Under the pieces are notes generated by a model. It saw only the letters and a list, made by a program, of their open reading frames with translations, did no database searches and had not been told where the DNA came from. A stretch of DNA of 64,000 nucleotides, taken from the NCBI GenBank assembly GCA_902801375.1, contig CADCIB010000002.1, positions 248,001-312,000 of the forward strand. The letters run 5' to 3'. The stretch comes from an uncultured Prevotellaceae bacterium. GTDB lineage: Bacteria > Bacteroidota > Bacteroidia > Bacteroidales > Bacteroidaceae. Of this stretch, positions 44,791 through 53,432 are shown in pieces. Position 1 is the first letter of the stretch; each line of letters opens with the position of its first letter. A program made the translations under genes and the position numbers.

Positions 44791-47700
44791 TTACTGTATG
44801 GTCCAGTCTTCCTGTGACTTACGCAGATAGTCCTTGTAGCGGATGCGAGCCGAACGCTTCGTGTTGGCGAAGAGCTCTTCTGCCTCGTCCGGGAACAGTT
44901 TGTGGACGGAGTTGTAGCGCACCTCGCCCATGAGGAAGTCGTGGAACTTGCTCCAGTCGGGCTCCTTCGAATCCAGGACGAACGGAGTCTTACCTTCGCT
45001 TGCCAGTTCCGGATTGAAGCGCCACAAGTGCCAGTAGCCACATTCAACGGCCTTCTTCTCTTCTTCCTGGCTCTTGCCCATACCGGCTTTCAGACCGTGG
45101 TTGATACATGGAGCGTAAGCGATGACAACACTCGGTCCGGGATAAGCCTCAGCTTCGCGGATGGCTCTCAGGCATTGTGCATGATCGGCACCCATAGCAA
45201 TCTGTGCCACATAGACGTAGCCATAGCTGCAGGCGATGAGGCCAAGGTCCTTCTTGCGCACACGCTTACCGCGGGCAGCAAACTGGGCGATGGCACCCAT
45301 AGGTGTGGCCTTCGAAGCCTGACCGCCAGTATTCGAGTAAACCTCGGTGTCGAGCACGAGAATGTTGATGTCCTCGCCACTTGCTATTACATGGTCAAGA
45401 CCGCCGTAGCCGATGTCGTAGGAGGCTCCGTCGCCGCCGATAATCCATTGGCTGCGCTTCACCAGATAGTGGTCGAGCGTGGTCAGCTCCTGGCAGAACG
45501 AGCATCCTGCCTCGGCACGGCTGTGGATATACTTGCGCAGCTTCGGGGCAAGCTCCAATGTCTTTTCTGCGTTCTCGCGGTTCTCAATCCATTCTTTTGC
45601 CAATGCGCGGAAGGCTGCTGGGCATACTTCCTGAGTTGCCAGGGTCAGCAGATTGGCTACGCGCTGCTTCATCTTCTTGTTGGCCATCACCATACCCATA
45701 CCGAATTCGCAGAAGTCCTCGAACAACGAATTGTTGAAGGCAGGACCTTGTCCCTTGGCGTTGGTGGTGTAGGGCGTAGAGGGAAGCGAAGCGGAATAGA
45801 TGCTGGAGCATCCCGTAGCGTTGGCAATCATCTCGCGATCGCCGAAGAGCTGGCTGATGAGCTTCACATAAGGAGTTTCACCACAACCGGCACAAGCTCC
45901 GGAGAACTCGAAGAGCGGCTGTGCGAACTGCGAATTCTTCACGCTCTGCTTGATGTCGACGAGATGCTGCTTCGACTTCACCTGCTTGACGCAGTACTCC
46001 CACTTCTGGGCTTCTGTCGTGACGCTCTCGTCGTACGGGTTGAACGGAACCATAGAGAGAGCCTTGCCCGTCTTGGGATGACCCGGACAAATGTCGGCGC
46101 AGTTGCCGCATCCGAGGCAGTCGAGCACCGACACTTGGATGGCGAAGTGCATGCCCTTCATGGTGGCGGGAGCCTTCATCTCGATGGTCTTGCCGTCGTA
46201 GCCCTTCAGCTCCTTGTTGTCGAAGACGAACGGACGGATGGCTGCATGCGGACAAACGTAGGCACATTGGTTACATTGGATACAGTTGTCGACGTTCCAT
46301 ACGGGAACCATCGATTCAACACCACGCTTCTCATAGGCGGCTGTTCCTGTCTGCCAGGTGCCGTCTACGGTGTCGTGCTTGACAAAGTCGCTCACTTTGA
46401 GGAACTCACCCACTTGTCCGTTCAGCGGACGTACCAAGTCCTTGATGAAAGCAGGAGCATCGTCCTCAATCACTTCATCGTCGGGAAGGTTTGCCCAGTT
46501 GGGATCGATTTCCAGCTGCGTGTACTCGCCACCGCGGTTGACAGCTGCGTAGTTCTTGTTCACCACGTCCTCACCCTTCTTTCCGTAGGACTTCAGGATG
46601 GCTTCCTTCATCTTGTCGACAGCGAGGTCGACGGGAATCACGCCCGTGATGCGGAAGAATGCCGACTGCAGAATGGTGTTGGTGCGGTTGCCAAGTCCAA
46701 TTTCGCGAGCTATCTTTGTGGCATTGATGATGTAAACCGTGATATTGTTCTGAGCGAAGAAACGTTTCACCTTGTTGGGGATGAAGCGGATGAGTTCGTC
46801 GCCCTCAAAGATGGTGTTGAGCAGGAACGTTCCGTTCTTCTGCAGACCGCGGGTCACGTCATACATGTGGAGATAGGCCTGTACGTGGCAAGCTACGAAG
46901 TTGGGCGTTGTCACGAAATAGGTGGAGCGGATGGGCGAATCGCCAAAGCGCAGGTGTGAACAGGTATATCCACCCGACTTCTTGGAGTCGTAGTCGAAAT
47001 AAGCCTGACAGTACTTGTCGGTATTGTTACCGATGATCTTCACCGAGTTCTTGTTAGCACCTACCGTACCGTCGGCGCCGATGCCGAAGAATTTAGCCTG
47101 GAACATGCCTTCGCCGCCAAGAGGAATCTCTTCCACCTCGGGGAGGTTGGTGAATGTCACATCGTCGATGATGCCCACGGTGAAGTGGTTCTTGGGCTCG
47201 GGCAAAGCGAGGTTGTTGAATACGGAAATGATCTGTGCCGGCGTGGTGTCGCGCGAACCGAGACCATAACGTCCGCCAATAATCATCGGACGGCTTTCCG
47301 ACTCATAGAAGGCGTCTTTCACGTCGAGGTAGAGGGGTTCGCCGTTGGCACCGGGTTCCTTGGTGCGGTCGAGCACGGCGATGCGCTTCACGGTCTTCGG
47401 AACCACTTCGAGGAGGTGCTTCACCGAGAAGGGGCGATAGAGGTGTACGCTGACCATACCTACCTTCTGGCCGTTGGCGTTGAGGTGGTCGATGGCTTCG
47501 CGGGCGGCGTCGGTGGCCGAGCCCATAAGGATAATCATGCGGTCGGCATCTTCAGCACCGTAGTAGGAGAAGAGATGGTACTCTCGACCGGTGATCTTCG
47601 AAATCTTGCCAAGGTACTTCTCCACCACTTCGGGCACATTGTCGTAGTAGCTGTTGCAAGCCTCACGATGGGTGAAGAACGACTCGGGATTCTCTGCGGT

Positions 47701-48357
47701 ACCTCGGGTGACAGGACGCTCCGGGGTCATGGCGCGCTCGCGGAAACGCTTGATGTATTCACGATTCACCAGCGGACGGATGTCCTCTTGGTCCATGATT
47801 TCCACCTTGTGGTACTCATGCGATGTGCGGAAACCGTCGAAGAAATTGATGAAAGGCACACAGGTCTCGAGGGTAGCCAAGTGGGCAACAGCCGTCATAT
47901 CCATCACCTCTTGCACGGAACCTTCGCAAAGCATGGCGAAGCCCGTCTGGCGGCAGGCCATCACGTCCTGGTGGTCGCCGAAGATACAGAGGGCATGTGA
48001 GGCCAAGGTACGTGCCGACACGTCGAAGACACAGGGGAGAAGCTCACCTGCAATCTTGTACATGTTTGGAATCATGAGCAGCAGACCCTGGGAAGCGGTA
48101 AACGTCGTTGTCAGCGCTCCTGCCTGCAGCGAGCCGTGGACAGCTCCGGCAGCTCCAGCCTCTGATTGCATTTCCTGAACAGCCACAGTCTGTCCCCACA
48201 GGTTCTTTCTGCCGCGGGCAGCCCATTCGTCCACATGCTCCGCCATTGGCGAAGACGGGGTGATGGGGTAGATGGCTGCAACCTCGGAGAACATATAACT
48301 CACGTGAGCCGCAGCTTCGTTACCATCACATGTGATAAACTTTTTTTCTCTTGCCAT
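44791..48357 (-). CDS. nifJ: Pyruvate:ferredoxin (flavodoxin) oxidoreductase
   Basis: This single-chain enzyme oxidises pyruvate to acetyl-CoA and CO2 and passes electrons to ferredoxin, a hallmark of anaerobic metabolism. The 1188 residues follow the family order: N-terminal TPP-pyrimidine domain (YPITPSSPMAEHVDEWAA), transketolase-C-like domain, gamma domain, two ferredoxin-type clusters (NCIQCNQCAYVCPHAAI and DCLGCGNCADICPGHP), then the TPP-diphosphate domain (SGACAGCGETPYVKL, GDGASYDIGYGGLDHV, DTEVYSNTGGQASK). Length is normal. TACTTTTG lies 47 bases upstream. It ends at the shared terminator. Confidence 0.96.
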   Translation of the reverse strand: MAREKKFITCDGNEAAAHVSYMFSEVAAIYPITPSSPMAEHVDEWAARGRKNLWGQTVAVQEMQSEAGAAGAVHGSLQAGALTTTFTASQGLLLMIPNMYKIAGELLPCVFDVSARTLASHALCIFGDHQDVMACRQTGFAMLCEGSVQEVMDMTAVAHLATLETCVPFINFFDGFRTSHEYHKVEIMDQEDIRPLVNREYIKRFRERAMTPERPVTRGTAENPESFFTHREACNSYYDNVPEVVEKYLGKISKITGREYHLFSYYGAEDADRMIILMGSATDAAREAIDHLNANGQKVGMVSVHLYRPFSVKHLLEVVPKTVKRIAVLDRTKEPGANGEPLYLDVKDAFYESESRPMIIGGRYGLGSRDTTPAQIISVFNNLALPEPKNHFTVGIIDDVTFTNLPEVEEIPLGGEGMFQAKFFGIGADGTVGANKNSVKIIGNNTDKYCQAYFDYDSKKSGGYTCSHLRFGDSPIRSTYFVTTPNFVACHVQAYLHMYDVTRGLQKNGTFLLNTIFEGDELIRFIPNKVKRFFAQNNITVYIINATKIAREIGLGNRTNTILQSAFFRITGVIPVDLAVDKMKEAILKSYGKKGEDVVNKNYAAVNRGGEYTQLEIDPNWANLPDDEVIEDDAPAFIKDLVRPLNGQVGEFLKVSDFVKHDTVDGTWQTGTAAYEKRGVESMVPVWNVDNCIQCNQCAYVCPHAAIRPFVFDNKELKGYDGKTIEMKAPATMKGMHFAIQVSVLDCLGCGNCADICPGHPKTGKALSMVPFNPYDESVTTEAQKWEYCVKQVKSKQHLVDIKQSVKNSQFAQPLFEFSGACAGCGETPYVKLISQLFGDREMIANATGCSSIYSASLPSTPYTTNAKGQGPAFNNSLFEDFCEFGMGMVMANKKMKQRVANLLTLATQEVCPAAFRALAKEWIENRENAEKTLELAPKLRKYIHSRAEAGCSFCQELTTLDHYLVKRSQWIIGGDGASYDIGYGGLDHVIASGEDINILVLDTEVYSNTGGQASKATPMGAIAQFAARGKRVRKKDLGLIACSYGYVYVAQIAMGADHAQCLRAIREAEAYPGPSVVIAYAPCINHGLKAGMGKSQEEEKKAVECGYWHLWRFNPELASEGKTPFVLDSKEPDWSKFHDFLMGEVRYNSVHKLFPDEAEELFANTKRSARIRYKDYLRKSQEDWTIQ

Positions 48358-48404
48358 AATCTAATAATGAATAATGTTTTGAATGATATTTCTTGATTTC
48401 CCTG

Positions 48405-48412
48405 CAAAAGTA
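48405..48412 (-). promoter_or_regulatory. -7 element of the nifJ promoter
   Basis: TACTTTTG on the minus strand, 47 bases before the nifJ start. The nearest TTG is 23 bases further, slightly too far. Confidence 0.5.
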
Positions 48413-48474
48413 ATACTTATTTTACGAAATACGGGCAAAATCTTAATAATTAATGTTAATGCATGGTGGAATTG

Positions 48475-48506
48475 TTGTATTTTGTAAGATAATAATCTTA
48501 TCTTTG
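48475..48506 (+). promoter_or_regulatory. Promoter of the ATP-grasp-like gene
   Basis: TTG (48475-48477), 21 bases, TATCTTTG (48499-48506); 23 bases before ATG 48530. Confidence 0.7.
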
Positions 48507-48529
48507 TCTAAACTTTACTCTTTCATCGT

Positions 48530-49666
48530 ATGAAATTGCACACCTTTAATCCTGGACACGACATAGCCCTGGCCTCAAACCGCATGGCTATGACTATGCC
48601 GCATGCTGCCCGCGAACTGGCCGACGATTTGGGGTGGATACCCGCTTTGTGGGCAGATGCGGGCGACTGCATTCTGGTGCATCATGTGGATGAGGCCTAT
48701 GAGGTGGCCAAACGGTTTTTCTCCGAAAATGCAACGAGGCCTTTTCCCGATGTGCGTTTTGTAGGGCGCGATCAGCTTGGTGGCTTACCCATCGATGAAG
48801 TGTGTCCGTGGGGGTGGGACGCTTGTCTCGTAGGAGAATTGCTTGGCTGCGGAGTCGCCCCGCACGTCCTGCCTACGATTGATAGCGTCAGGGGTGAGAT
48901 GCGTGAACTTTCCCATAGGAAGAACGGCATACCAGTTCTGCAACGTGTGAGAATGGGACTTGAGGATCGGACTTGTGGCAAATCAGCCTGTCTCCAATCA
49001 TTTGAAGCGTGCATAGACTATATCGGAGAGCTCCATGGAGATTATGTTTCAGCGCCATGGAGAATATCTGACAGGGCCGTATTTAAGGCTCCTTGGAGCA
49101 GTAGCGGACGTGGAGTAAGGTTTGTAGAGGGATCGATAACGCCGTCGGTTGCGGGTTGGATGGAGAACACCATACGCCGCCAGGGAAGCATTATTGCAGA
49201 GCCTTATTATCAGAAAGTCGAGGATTTCGCGCTCGAGTTCGTTGCCGACGTCAAGGTTCGATACGTGGGACTCTCCCTGTTTGAGACCAATGGCAGCGCC
49301 TATAGCGGGAATATTGTTGCCTCAGAGGAAAGGAAACGGCAAATGCTCGGCAAATACATCGACGGGACTCTGCTCGACGAACTGATATTGCGGTTGGAAG
49401 AAGCGCTTACCATACAGCTTGGCGGGAAATACAGCGGCCCATTGGGCGTAGATATGATGGTGGTGGCAGGTGGGGATGACCGTCCCTTCCGGATTCACCC
49501 CTGTGTGGAAATCAACCTGCGCCGCACCATGGGACATGTCGCTTTGGCGCTGACTTCGACAGACGACAGGCCGCCTAAAGTGATGAGCATCGTTCGTCAG
49601 GACCAGCACTCCCGACTTACGGTTCGTCCTGCCGGCCGTTCCACAATGGATAGGGCGTTCGGTTGA
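48530..49666 (+). CDS. ATP-grasp-like protein of unknown function
   Basis: I do not recognise a named family. The 378-residue cytosolic protein opens with MKLHTFNPGHDIALASNRMA. Its C-terminal half has features that recall an ATP-grasp fold: a Lys before a Ser/Gly-rich loop (VFKAPWSSSGRGVRFVEGS), an IIAEPYYQKVEDFALEFVAD strand pair, and HPCVEINLRRTMGHVALAL resembling the metal-binding E.N.R motif. Such enzymes ligate a carboxylate to an amine or thiol. The substrate is unknown. It has its own promoter, is divergent from nifJ, and its last 50 bases overlap the 3' end of the minus-strand gene at 49617. Confidence 0.7.
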   Translation: MKLHTFNPGHDIALASNRMAMTMPHAARELADDLGWIPALWADAGDCILVHHVDEAYEVAKRFFSENATRPFPDVRFVGRDQLGGLPIDEVCPWGWDACLVGELLGCGVAPHVLPTIDSVRGEMRELSHRKNGIPVLQRVRMGLEDRTCGKSACLQSFEACIDYIGELHGDYVSAPWRISDRAVFKAPWSSSGRGVRFVEGSITPSVAGWMENTIRRQGSIIAEPYYQKVEDFALEFVADVKVRYVGLSLFETNGSAYSGNIVASEERKRQMLGKYIDGTLLDELILRLEEALTIQLGGKYSGPLGVDMMVVAGGDDRPFRIHPCVEINLRRTMGHVALALTSTDDRPPKVMSIVRQDQHSRLTVRPAGRSTMDRAFG

Positions 49667-50237
49667 CAACCAGCTGCCGCGGAAGCGTTATCACCTTCAG
49701 GCGCTCGTACCACACGTGCGAAGTGCCTGAGATGTGCTTCTGCGTGTGGCTGCTGATGAAATAATAGCTTGCCGTGTACTCGTCCATCATTTCCAGGAAA
49801 GTCTTCTTTATGCGAGAGCACTTCTCGTTGATGGCATTGTCGAGAGGGTTGACCAAATGGTCGATGCTGTCCTCAATTTTCCTTGCATCGGTATGTTTGG
49901 CAATGGCTTGGTAGTAGGCCGACAATTCGTCGCGATAGTTGGTCAGCCGCTTGAACTCTATTCCCCCGGGATGTGCGAGAAACAGCATGTACACCGCCTT
50001 ATGCACAGGTTGTAGAATGATTTCTTGATGGTCGTAGTCGGGTAGGAGAAAGCGGAAGTCTTCGGTAATCAGGAAGCGGCTGAGCCGGGCACGGGCAGCT
50101 TCCATGCGCAATTCTTCCAAGATGGGCAGACCCAATGCTTCGAGCAACAGGTCGGTACGTCCCGCTGCCCGTAAACGGCTCACCAATACTTTCAGTTTCC
50201 CGGCTGCTTCTTCTGGAGAAAAGTCCTGCTCACTCAT
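49617..50237 (-). CDS. Unknown protein translationally coupled to ftsZ
   Basis: The 206-residue product (MSEQDFSPEEAAGKLKVLVS...) belongs to no family I can name. It is soluble, helical in its first third and has central KAVYMLFLAHPGGIEFKRL and later DSIDHLVNPLDNAINEKCSR. The start ATG overlaps the ftsZ stop by eight bases (ATGAGTGA), so translation is probably coupled and the two are made together. A longer in-frame extension inside ftsZ is not likely to be used. Its 3' end overlaps the convergent ATP-grasp-like gene by 50 bases. A role near division is inferred only from position. Confidence 0.72.
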   Translation of the reverse strand: MSEQDFSPEEAAGKLKVLVSRLRAAGRTDLLLEALGLPILEELRMEAARARLSRFLITEDFRFLLPDYDHQEIILQPVHKAVYMLFLAHPGGIEFKRLTNYRDELSAYYQAIAKHTDARKIEDSIDHLVNPLDNAINEKCSRIKKTFLEMMDEYTASYYFISSHTQKHISGTSHVWYERLKVITLPRQLVVNRTPYPLWNGRQDEP

Positions 50238-51519
50238 CTTGTGCATCAACAATAATCTTGCCCAACCATGTTTTCCATTTGTCCACCATGTTGCCACCAT
50301 GAGTTTGATGCGGTTTTGTTGGCTTTTCCTGGTGTTGCTCTGTTTCCTCAAGGGATTCCTCTTCTTCGTCTGTTTTCGGCTCTACAATCGTGACAATGGG
50401 AGCCTCTTGCGTGATGGGGTTCTCTTGGTCGGCTTTCTCTTCGGAAGCCTTTCTCTTGATCGGCTTGTAGAGTCTGGGAATCAAGTCTTCATAGTAGTTG
50501 TCGTCGAGATTCTTTTCATCGGCCATTTGTTGCAAATCGTCTTCCAGACCTGTGGCTAAGATGGTCACTTTGGCATCTTCGCCCAAAGAGTCGTCGGTGG
50601 AAGTACCCCAGATGACGTCAATGTTGGGGTCAAGCTGGTCGAAGAAATCGTCGATTTCCTGCATTTCGCGAACGAAGATAGGGTGTTCGTCGCTGGAATA
50701 GATGTTGAACAGGATGCGTTTGGCTTTCCCGATGTCATTACCGTAGAGCAAGGGAGAGTCGAGGGCGTCGATGATGGCATTTTCCACTCTGTTCTCTCCG
50801 CTGGCACGTCCCATCGCCATGATGGCCCCACCACCGTTTTTCATAGTGGTTTCCACATCGCGGAAGTCAAGGTTGATGCTGCCATCGCTATGCACGGTGA
50901 TGAGTTCGGAAATGCCCTTCACGGCATCCCTGAGAATATTGTCGGCACGCAGGAAGGCCTCTTTGACCGTCACTTCGGAGTCGGCATATACATCGCATAG
51001 CCGCTCGTTGTTGATAATGAGCAACGCGTCAACGTTCTTTCGCAGTTCATCCACTCCTTTCAAAGCTTTGATGATCTTGCGTTTTTTCTCAAAAAAGAAA
51101 GGGATGGTCACCACACCCACGGTCAGGATGCCGAGTTTTTTGGCCACACTTGCCACTACGGGAGCGGCCCCTGTGCCCGTTCCGCCACCCATTCCGGCTG
51201 TTACGAACACCATCTTCGTGCCATCGTCGAGTAAGCGTTCGATGTCGGAGAGGTTGCTTTCGGCCTCCTTCTTTCCCAACTCCGGGTTGGCGCCGGCACC
51301 AAGTCCCGACTGTCCGAGCATCACTTTGACGTGAACAGGCGACTGCGCCAATGATTGGCTGTCGGTGTTGCAGACAGCAAAGGTAACGCCTTCGATGCCT
51401 TCGTTGAACATGTTTCTCACGGCATTACAGCCTCCCCCGCCAACGCCGATTACCTTGATGATGCCTTTCGACTTGTCCTCTATCGGTCCGAAGTCGATGG
51501 TAGTCTTGTCGTCTTCCAT
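50230..51519 (-). CDS. ftsZ: Cell division protein FtsZ
   Basis: FtsZ polymerises with GTP into the division ring. Motifs are plain: IIKVIGVGGGGCNAVRNM, the GTP signature FVTAGMGGGTGTGAAP, the T7-loop region DFRDVETTMKNGGGAIMAMG and a long acidic linker leading to a C-terminal peptide (DKWKTWLGKIIVDAQDE). Two starts compete. ATG 51543 adds eight residues but lies in the arm of a 12-bp inverted repeat. ATG 51519 (MEDDKTTIDFG) follows AAAAGGAT and is preferred, giving 429 residues. The 69- or 93-base leader is the longest with a good promoter in this window. No ftsA or ftsQ is adjacent; the neighbour downstream is an unknown gene overlapping by eight bases. Confidence 0.95.
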   Translation of the reverse strand: MEDDKTTIDFGPIEDKSKGIIKVIGVGGGGCNAVRNMFNEGIEGVTFAVCNTDSQSLAQSPVHVKVMLGQSGLGAGANPELGKKEAESNLSDIERLLDDGTKMVFVTAGMGGGTGTGAAPVVASVAKKLGILTVGVVTIPFFFEKKRKIIKALKGVDELRKNVDALLIINNERLCDVYADSEVTVKEAFLRADNILRDAVKGISELITVHSDGSINLDFRDVETTMKNGGGAIMAMGRASGENRVENAIIDALDSPLLYGNDIGKAKRILFNIYSSDEHPIFVREMQEIDDFFDQLDPNIDVIWGTSTDDSLGEDAKVTILATGLEDDLQQMADEKNLDDNYYEDLIPRLYKPIKRKASEEKADQENPITQEAPIVTIVEPKTDEEEESLEETEQHQEKPTKPHQTHGGNMVDKWKTWLGKIIVDAQDE

Positions 51520-51536
51520 ATCCTTTTCTTGTTGTG

Positions 51537-51585
51537 AAACCATTGCCCCCGAGTCCCAAGGTTGAGGCTGTCAGGGCAATGGTTT
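51537..51585 (-). promoter_or_regulatory. 12-bp inverted repeat in the ftsZ leader
   Basis: AAACCATTGCCC (51537-51548) is exactly reversed as GGGCAATGGTTT (51574-51585), with a 25-base loop. In the mRNA the stem would hide the first ATG (51543) just before the second start. Confidence 0.7.
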
Positions 51586-51612
51586 ATGATTTTGATTGAT
51601 TGAATGCGGGGG

Positions 51613-51643
51613 CAAAATTACGAAAAAGACAGGAATCCTGCAA
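51613..51643 (-). promoter_or_regulatory. Promoter of ftsZ
   Basis: TTG (51641-51643), 20 bases, TAATTTTG (51613-51620) on the minus strand, upstream of the leader hairpin. Confidence 0.75.
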
Positions 51644-51676
51644 GTTTTTCCTGGCCGCAAGCCTTGCGCGCACTAC

Positions 51677-52327
51677 TTATTCTATCAGTTTCAGCTCTTC
51701 CAGAATCGGCAGCACGTTGTTGGCGTAGTTGCGCTTGTTCTTCGGCGCCTGATTGTATTTCTCAAGCAGTTCAGGTGCGTTGTAGTTGTTCAGCAAATCT
51801 TCCATGAATGCGTCGTCGATGAGCACGAGAGGGAAACGCTTCTTGCCTGGTAAGGGGTCGCTGTGAAGCACATAGCACATCTGCTTTTCCAAACGGTTGC
51901 TCTCAGCAATGGCAGCTCCGATGAGTCCGAACATAATGCCAATGGAAACATCGGCGGGGGGATTGTTCACGATGAGAATCTTGTTGCCATCGAAGCGACA
52001 AGCCTTGGCGTATCCCTTTCCGAAGAGTCGTTTTTTGTATTCCAGATTCTTGCAATTCACGAACATCGTGTCGCCCATCATCACAACGAGGGCGTTGTTT
52101 TTCAGCGTCTTGTCCATCTGCTTGTCGCCTGTTGTGAATTGGAAGTCATTTCCGCCATTCCAGAACTTCTGGTTTTGCGTACGGGCTTTGCTCTGAAGGG
52201 GGTTGTCTATTTCCACCCAGTTGTTTGCCTTGAAGTCGCTGTAACTGGTACAATACTTCTCCTGTGCCGAAGTCCCTAAAGCTATCAAGCACAATATGGA
52301 AAACATGAATCTTCTCATAGCTTTCAT
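51677..52327 (-). CDS. Secreted protein of unknown function
   Basis: The 216-residue protein has a signal peptide (to about LGTSAQ) and then EKYCTSYSDFKANNWVEIDN, GKGYAKACRFDGNKILIVNN, a hydrophobic patch SIGIMFGLIGAAIAESN and a C-terminal helical end (LLEKYNQAPKNKRNYANNVL). It somewhat resembles Bacteroidetes DUF6563-type secreted proteins, but I would not rely on that. It starts three bases after the beta-barrel gene stop, so the pair is co-transcribed and may work together in the outer membrane or periplasm. Confidence 0.68.
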   Translation of the reverse strand: MKAMRRFMFSILCLIALGTSAQEKYCTSYSDFKANNWVEIDNPLQSKARTQNQKFWNGGNDFQFTTGDKQMDKTLKNNALVVMMGDTMFVNCKNLEYKKRLFGKGYAKACRFDGNKILIVNNPPADVSIGIMFGLIGAAIAESNRLEKQMCYVLHSDPLPGKKRFPLVLIDDAFMEDLLNNYNAPELLEKYNQAPKNKRNYANNVLPILEELKLIE

Positions 52328-52330
52328 GGA

Positions 52331-52936
52331 TTAAAGATAAATGCGGATACCTGTGTTCAGCGTTATGCGGGCAACACCATTTTGCTCGTTGTCGGAGGTG
52401 TATTCATCATCTTTCATGTAGGTGTTTATGGCATTCAGGTCTACACCTACGCCAACATGCTTGTTGAACCGATATTCCACGCCGACTGCCGACTGGAAGG
52501 CAAATCCGCCTTGGCTGTCGGCATCGCCGCCCAAGTGTCCGTAGCCGATACCCGCTTGTGCTTTCCATTGCCATTTTTTGTCGTTCTGCGAGCGATAGAC
52601 AAGCGACGGTCCCACGTAATCTTGTGTAGTATGGATGTCGTGTTTATAGTTTGTCAGATTGTGGGCATACGTCAGGCCGAAGCCTATGCCGCTGCTCCAT
52701 ACGCAGTTGTAGTCGGCTGTCAGCTCCACCCCAGGACGCCATGAACTATAATCGTGGGGGGCGTAGTACATCTTCGAGGTGACGAACGATGGACCGACGC
52801 TCAATCCGATGATGTGGCGAACGCCGCTGGTTTGGTTATTTTGCTGATTCTTGAGCATGCGGTCTGTAATGCTTTGAGCCGAAACACCAGAAGCCATTGC
52901 AAGCAGCAATGCCGAAAGGAAAAATGTCTTTCTCAT
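52331..52936 (-). CDS. Outer membrane beta-barrel protein
   Basis: The 201-residue protein has a signal peptide (MRKTFFLSALLLAMASGVSAQ) and a barrel of short amphipathic strands: SSWRPGVELTADYNCVWSSG, IGFGLTYAHNLTNYKHDIHT, QWKAQAGIGYGHLGGDADSQ, and AVGVEYRFNKHVGVGVDLNA. The end ARITLNTGIRIYL is barrel-like. It should be an eight-strand OmpX/OmpW-like outer membrane protein of unknown role. The 45 bases before it contain a perfect 22-base tandem duplication. It is downstream of tkt and rpiB on the same strand. Confidence 0.72.
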   Translation of the reverse strand: MRKTFFLSALLLAMASGVSAQSITDRMLKNQQNNQTSGVRHIIGLSVGPSFVTSKMYYAPHDYSSWRPGVELTADYNCVWSSGIGFGLTYAHNLTNYKHDIHTTQDYVGPSLVYRSQNDKKWQWKAQAGIGYGHLGGDADSQGGFAFQSAVGVEYRFNKHVGVGVDLNAINTYMKDDEYTSDNEQNGVARITLNTGIRIYL

Positions 52937-52979
52937 ATATCTTGTATTTTTAAAACCTATATCTTGTATTTTTAAAACC
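52936..52979. repeat. Perfect 22-base tandem duplication before a beta-barrel gene
   Basis: Two adjacent identical copies of a 22-base unit (TATATCTTGTATTTTTAAAA plus CC) occupy 52936-52957 and 52958-52979, in the gap between rpiB and the barrel gene. Confidence 0.9.
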
Positions 52980-52981
52980 CA

Positions 52982-53425
52982 TCATGGTTGTACGGGTATC
53001 TTGTCGATGCGACGCTGATGGCGTCCGCCCTCAAACGGAGTGGCGAAGAACTCGTCCATGATACGGCGGGCCATGTCGTTGTCGATGAACCGTCCGGGCA
53101 TGACCAGCACATTGGCATCGTTGTGCTGACGGATGAGGTGTGCTATTTCTGGTATCCAGGCCAGTCCGGCACGTATACCTTGGTGCTTATTGAGGGTCAT
53201 GCTGATGCCTTCGCCAGAGCCGCAAATGGCGATGCCGGGAAACACTTCTCCCTGCTCGATGCCGCAAGCCAAAGCATGGCCGAAGTCGGGGTAGTCGCAC
53301 GACTCTTCAGTCTGAGTGCCATAGTCCTTGAAGGGCAGACCTTTCTCTGCCAAATACTGCTTTACAAACTGTTTCAGGGCAAAGCCAGCGTGATCGCTGG
53401 CCAGCCCGATAATCTTGGTTTCCAT
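52982..53425 (-). CDS. rpiB: Ribose 5-phosphate isomerase B
   Basis: RpiB interconverts ribose 5-phosphate and ribulose 5-phosphate. The 147-residue protein opens METKIIGLASDHAGFALKQF with the family DHAG motif. It has the catalytic Cys in FPGIAICGSGEGISMTLNKH and the C-terminal PGRFIDNDMARRIMDEFFAT region. It follows tkt by seven bases, so the pair forms a non-oxidative pentose phosphate operon. Confidence 0.94.
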   Translation of the reverse strand: METKIIGLASDHAGFALKQFVKQYLAEKGLPFKDYGTQTEESCDYPDFGHALACGIEQGEVFPGIAICGSGEGISMTLNKHQGIRAGLAWIPEIAHLIRQHNDANVLVMPGRFIDNDMARRIMDEFFATPFEGGRHQRRIDKIPVQP

Positions 53426-53432
53426 AGTTTTT

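Noticed and set aside
44902-46959. Open frame of 685 codons on the plus strand
   Set aside because: It is antisense to nifJ, whose motifs are complete. High GC at third positions often opens the opposite frame.
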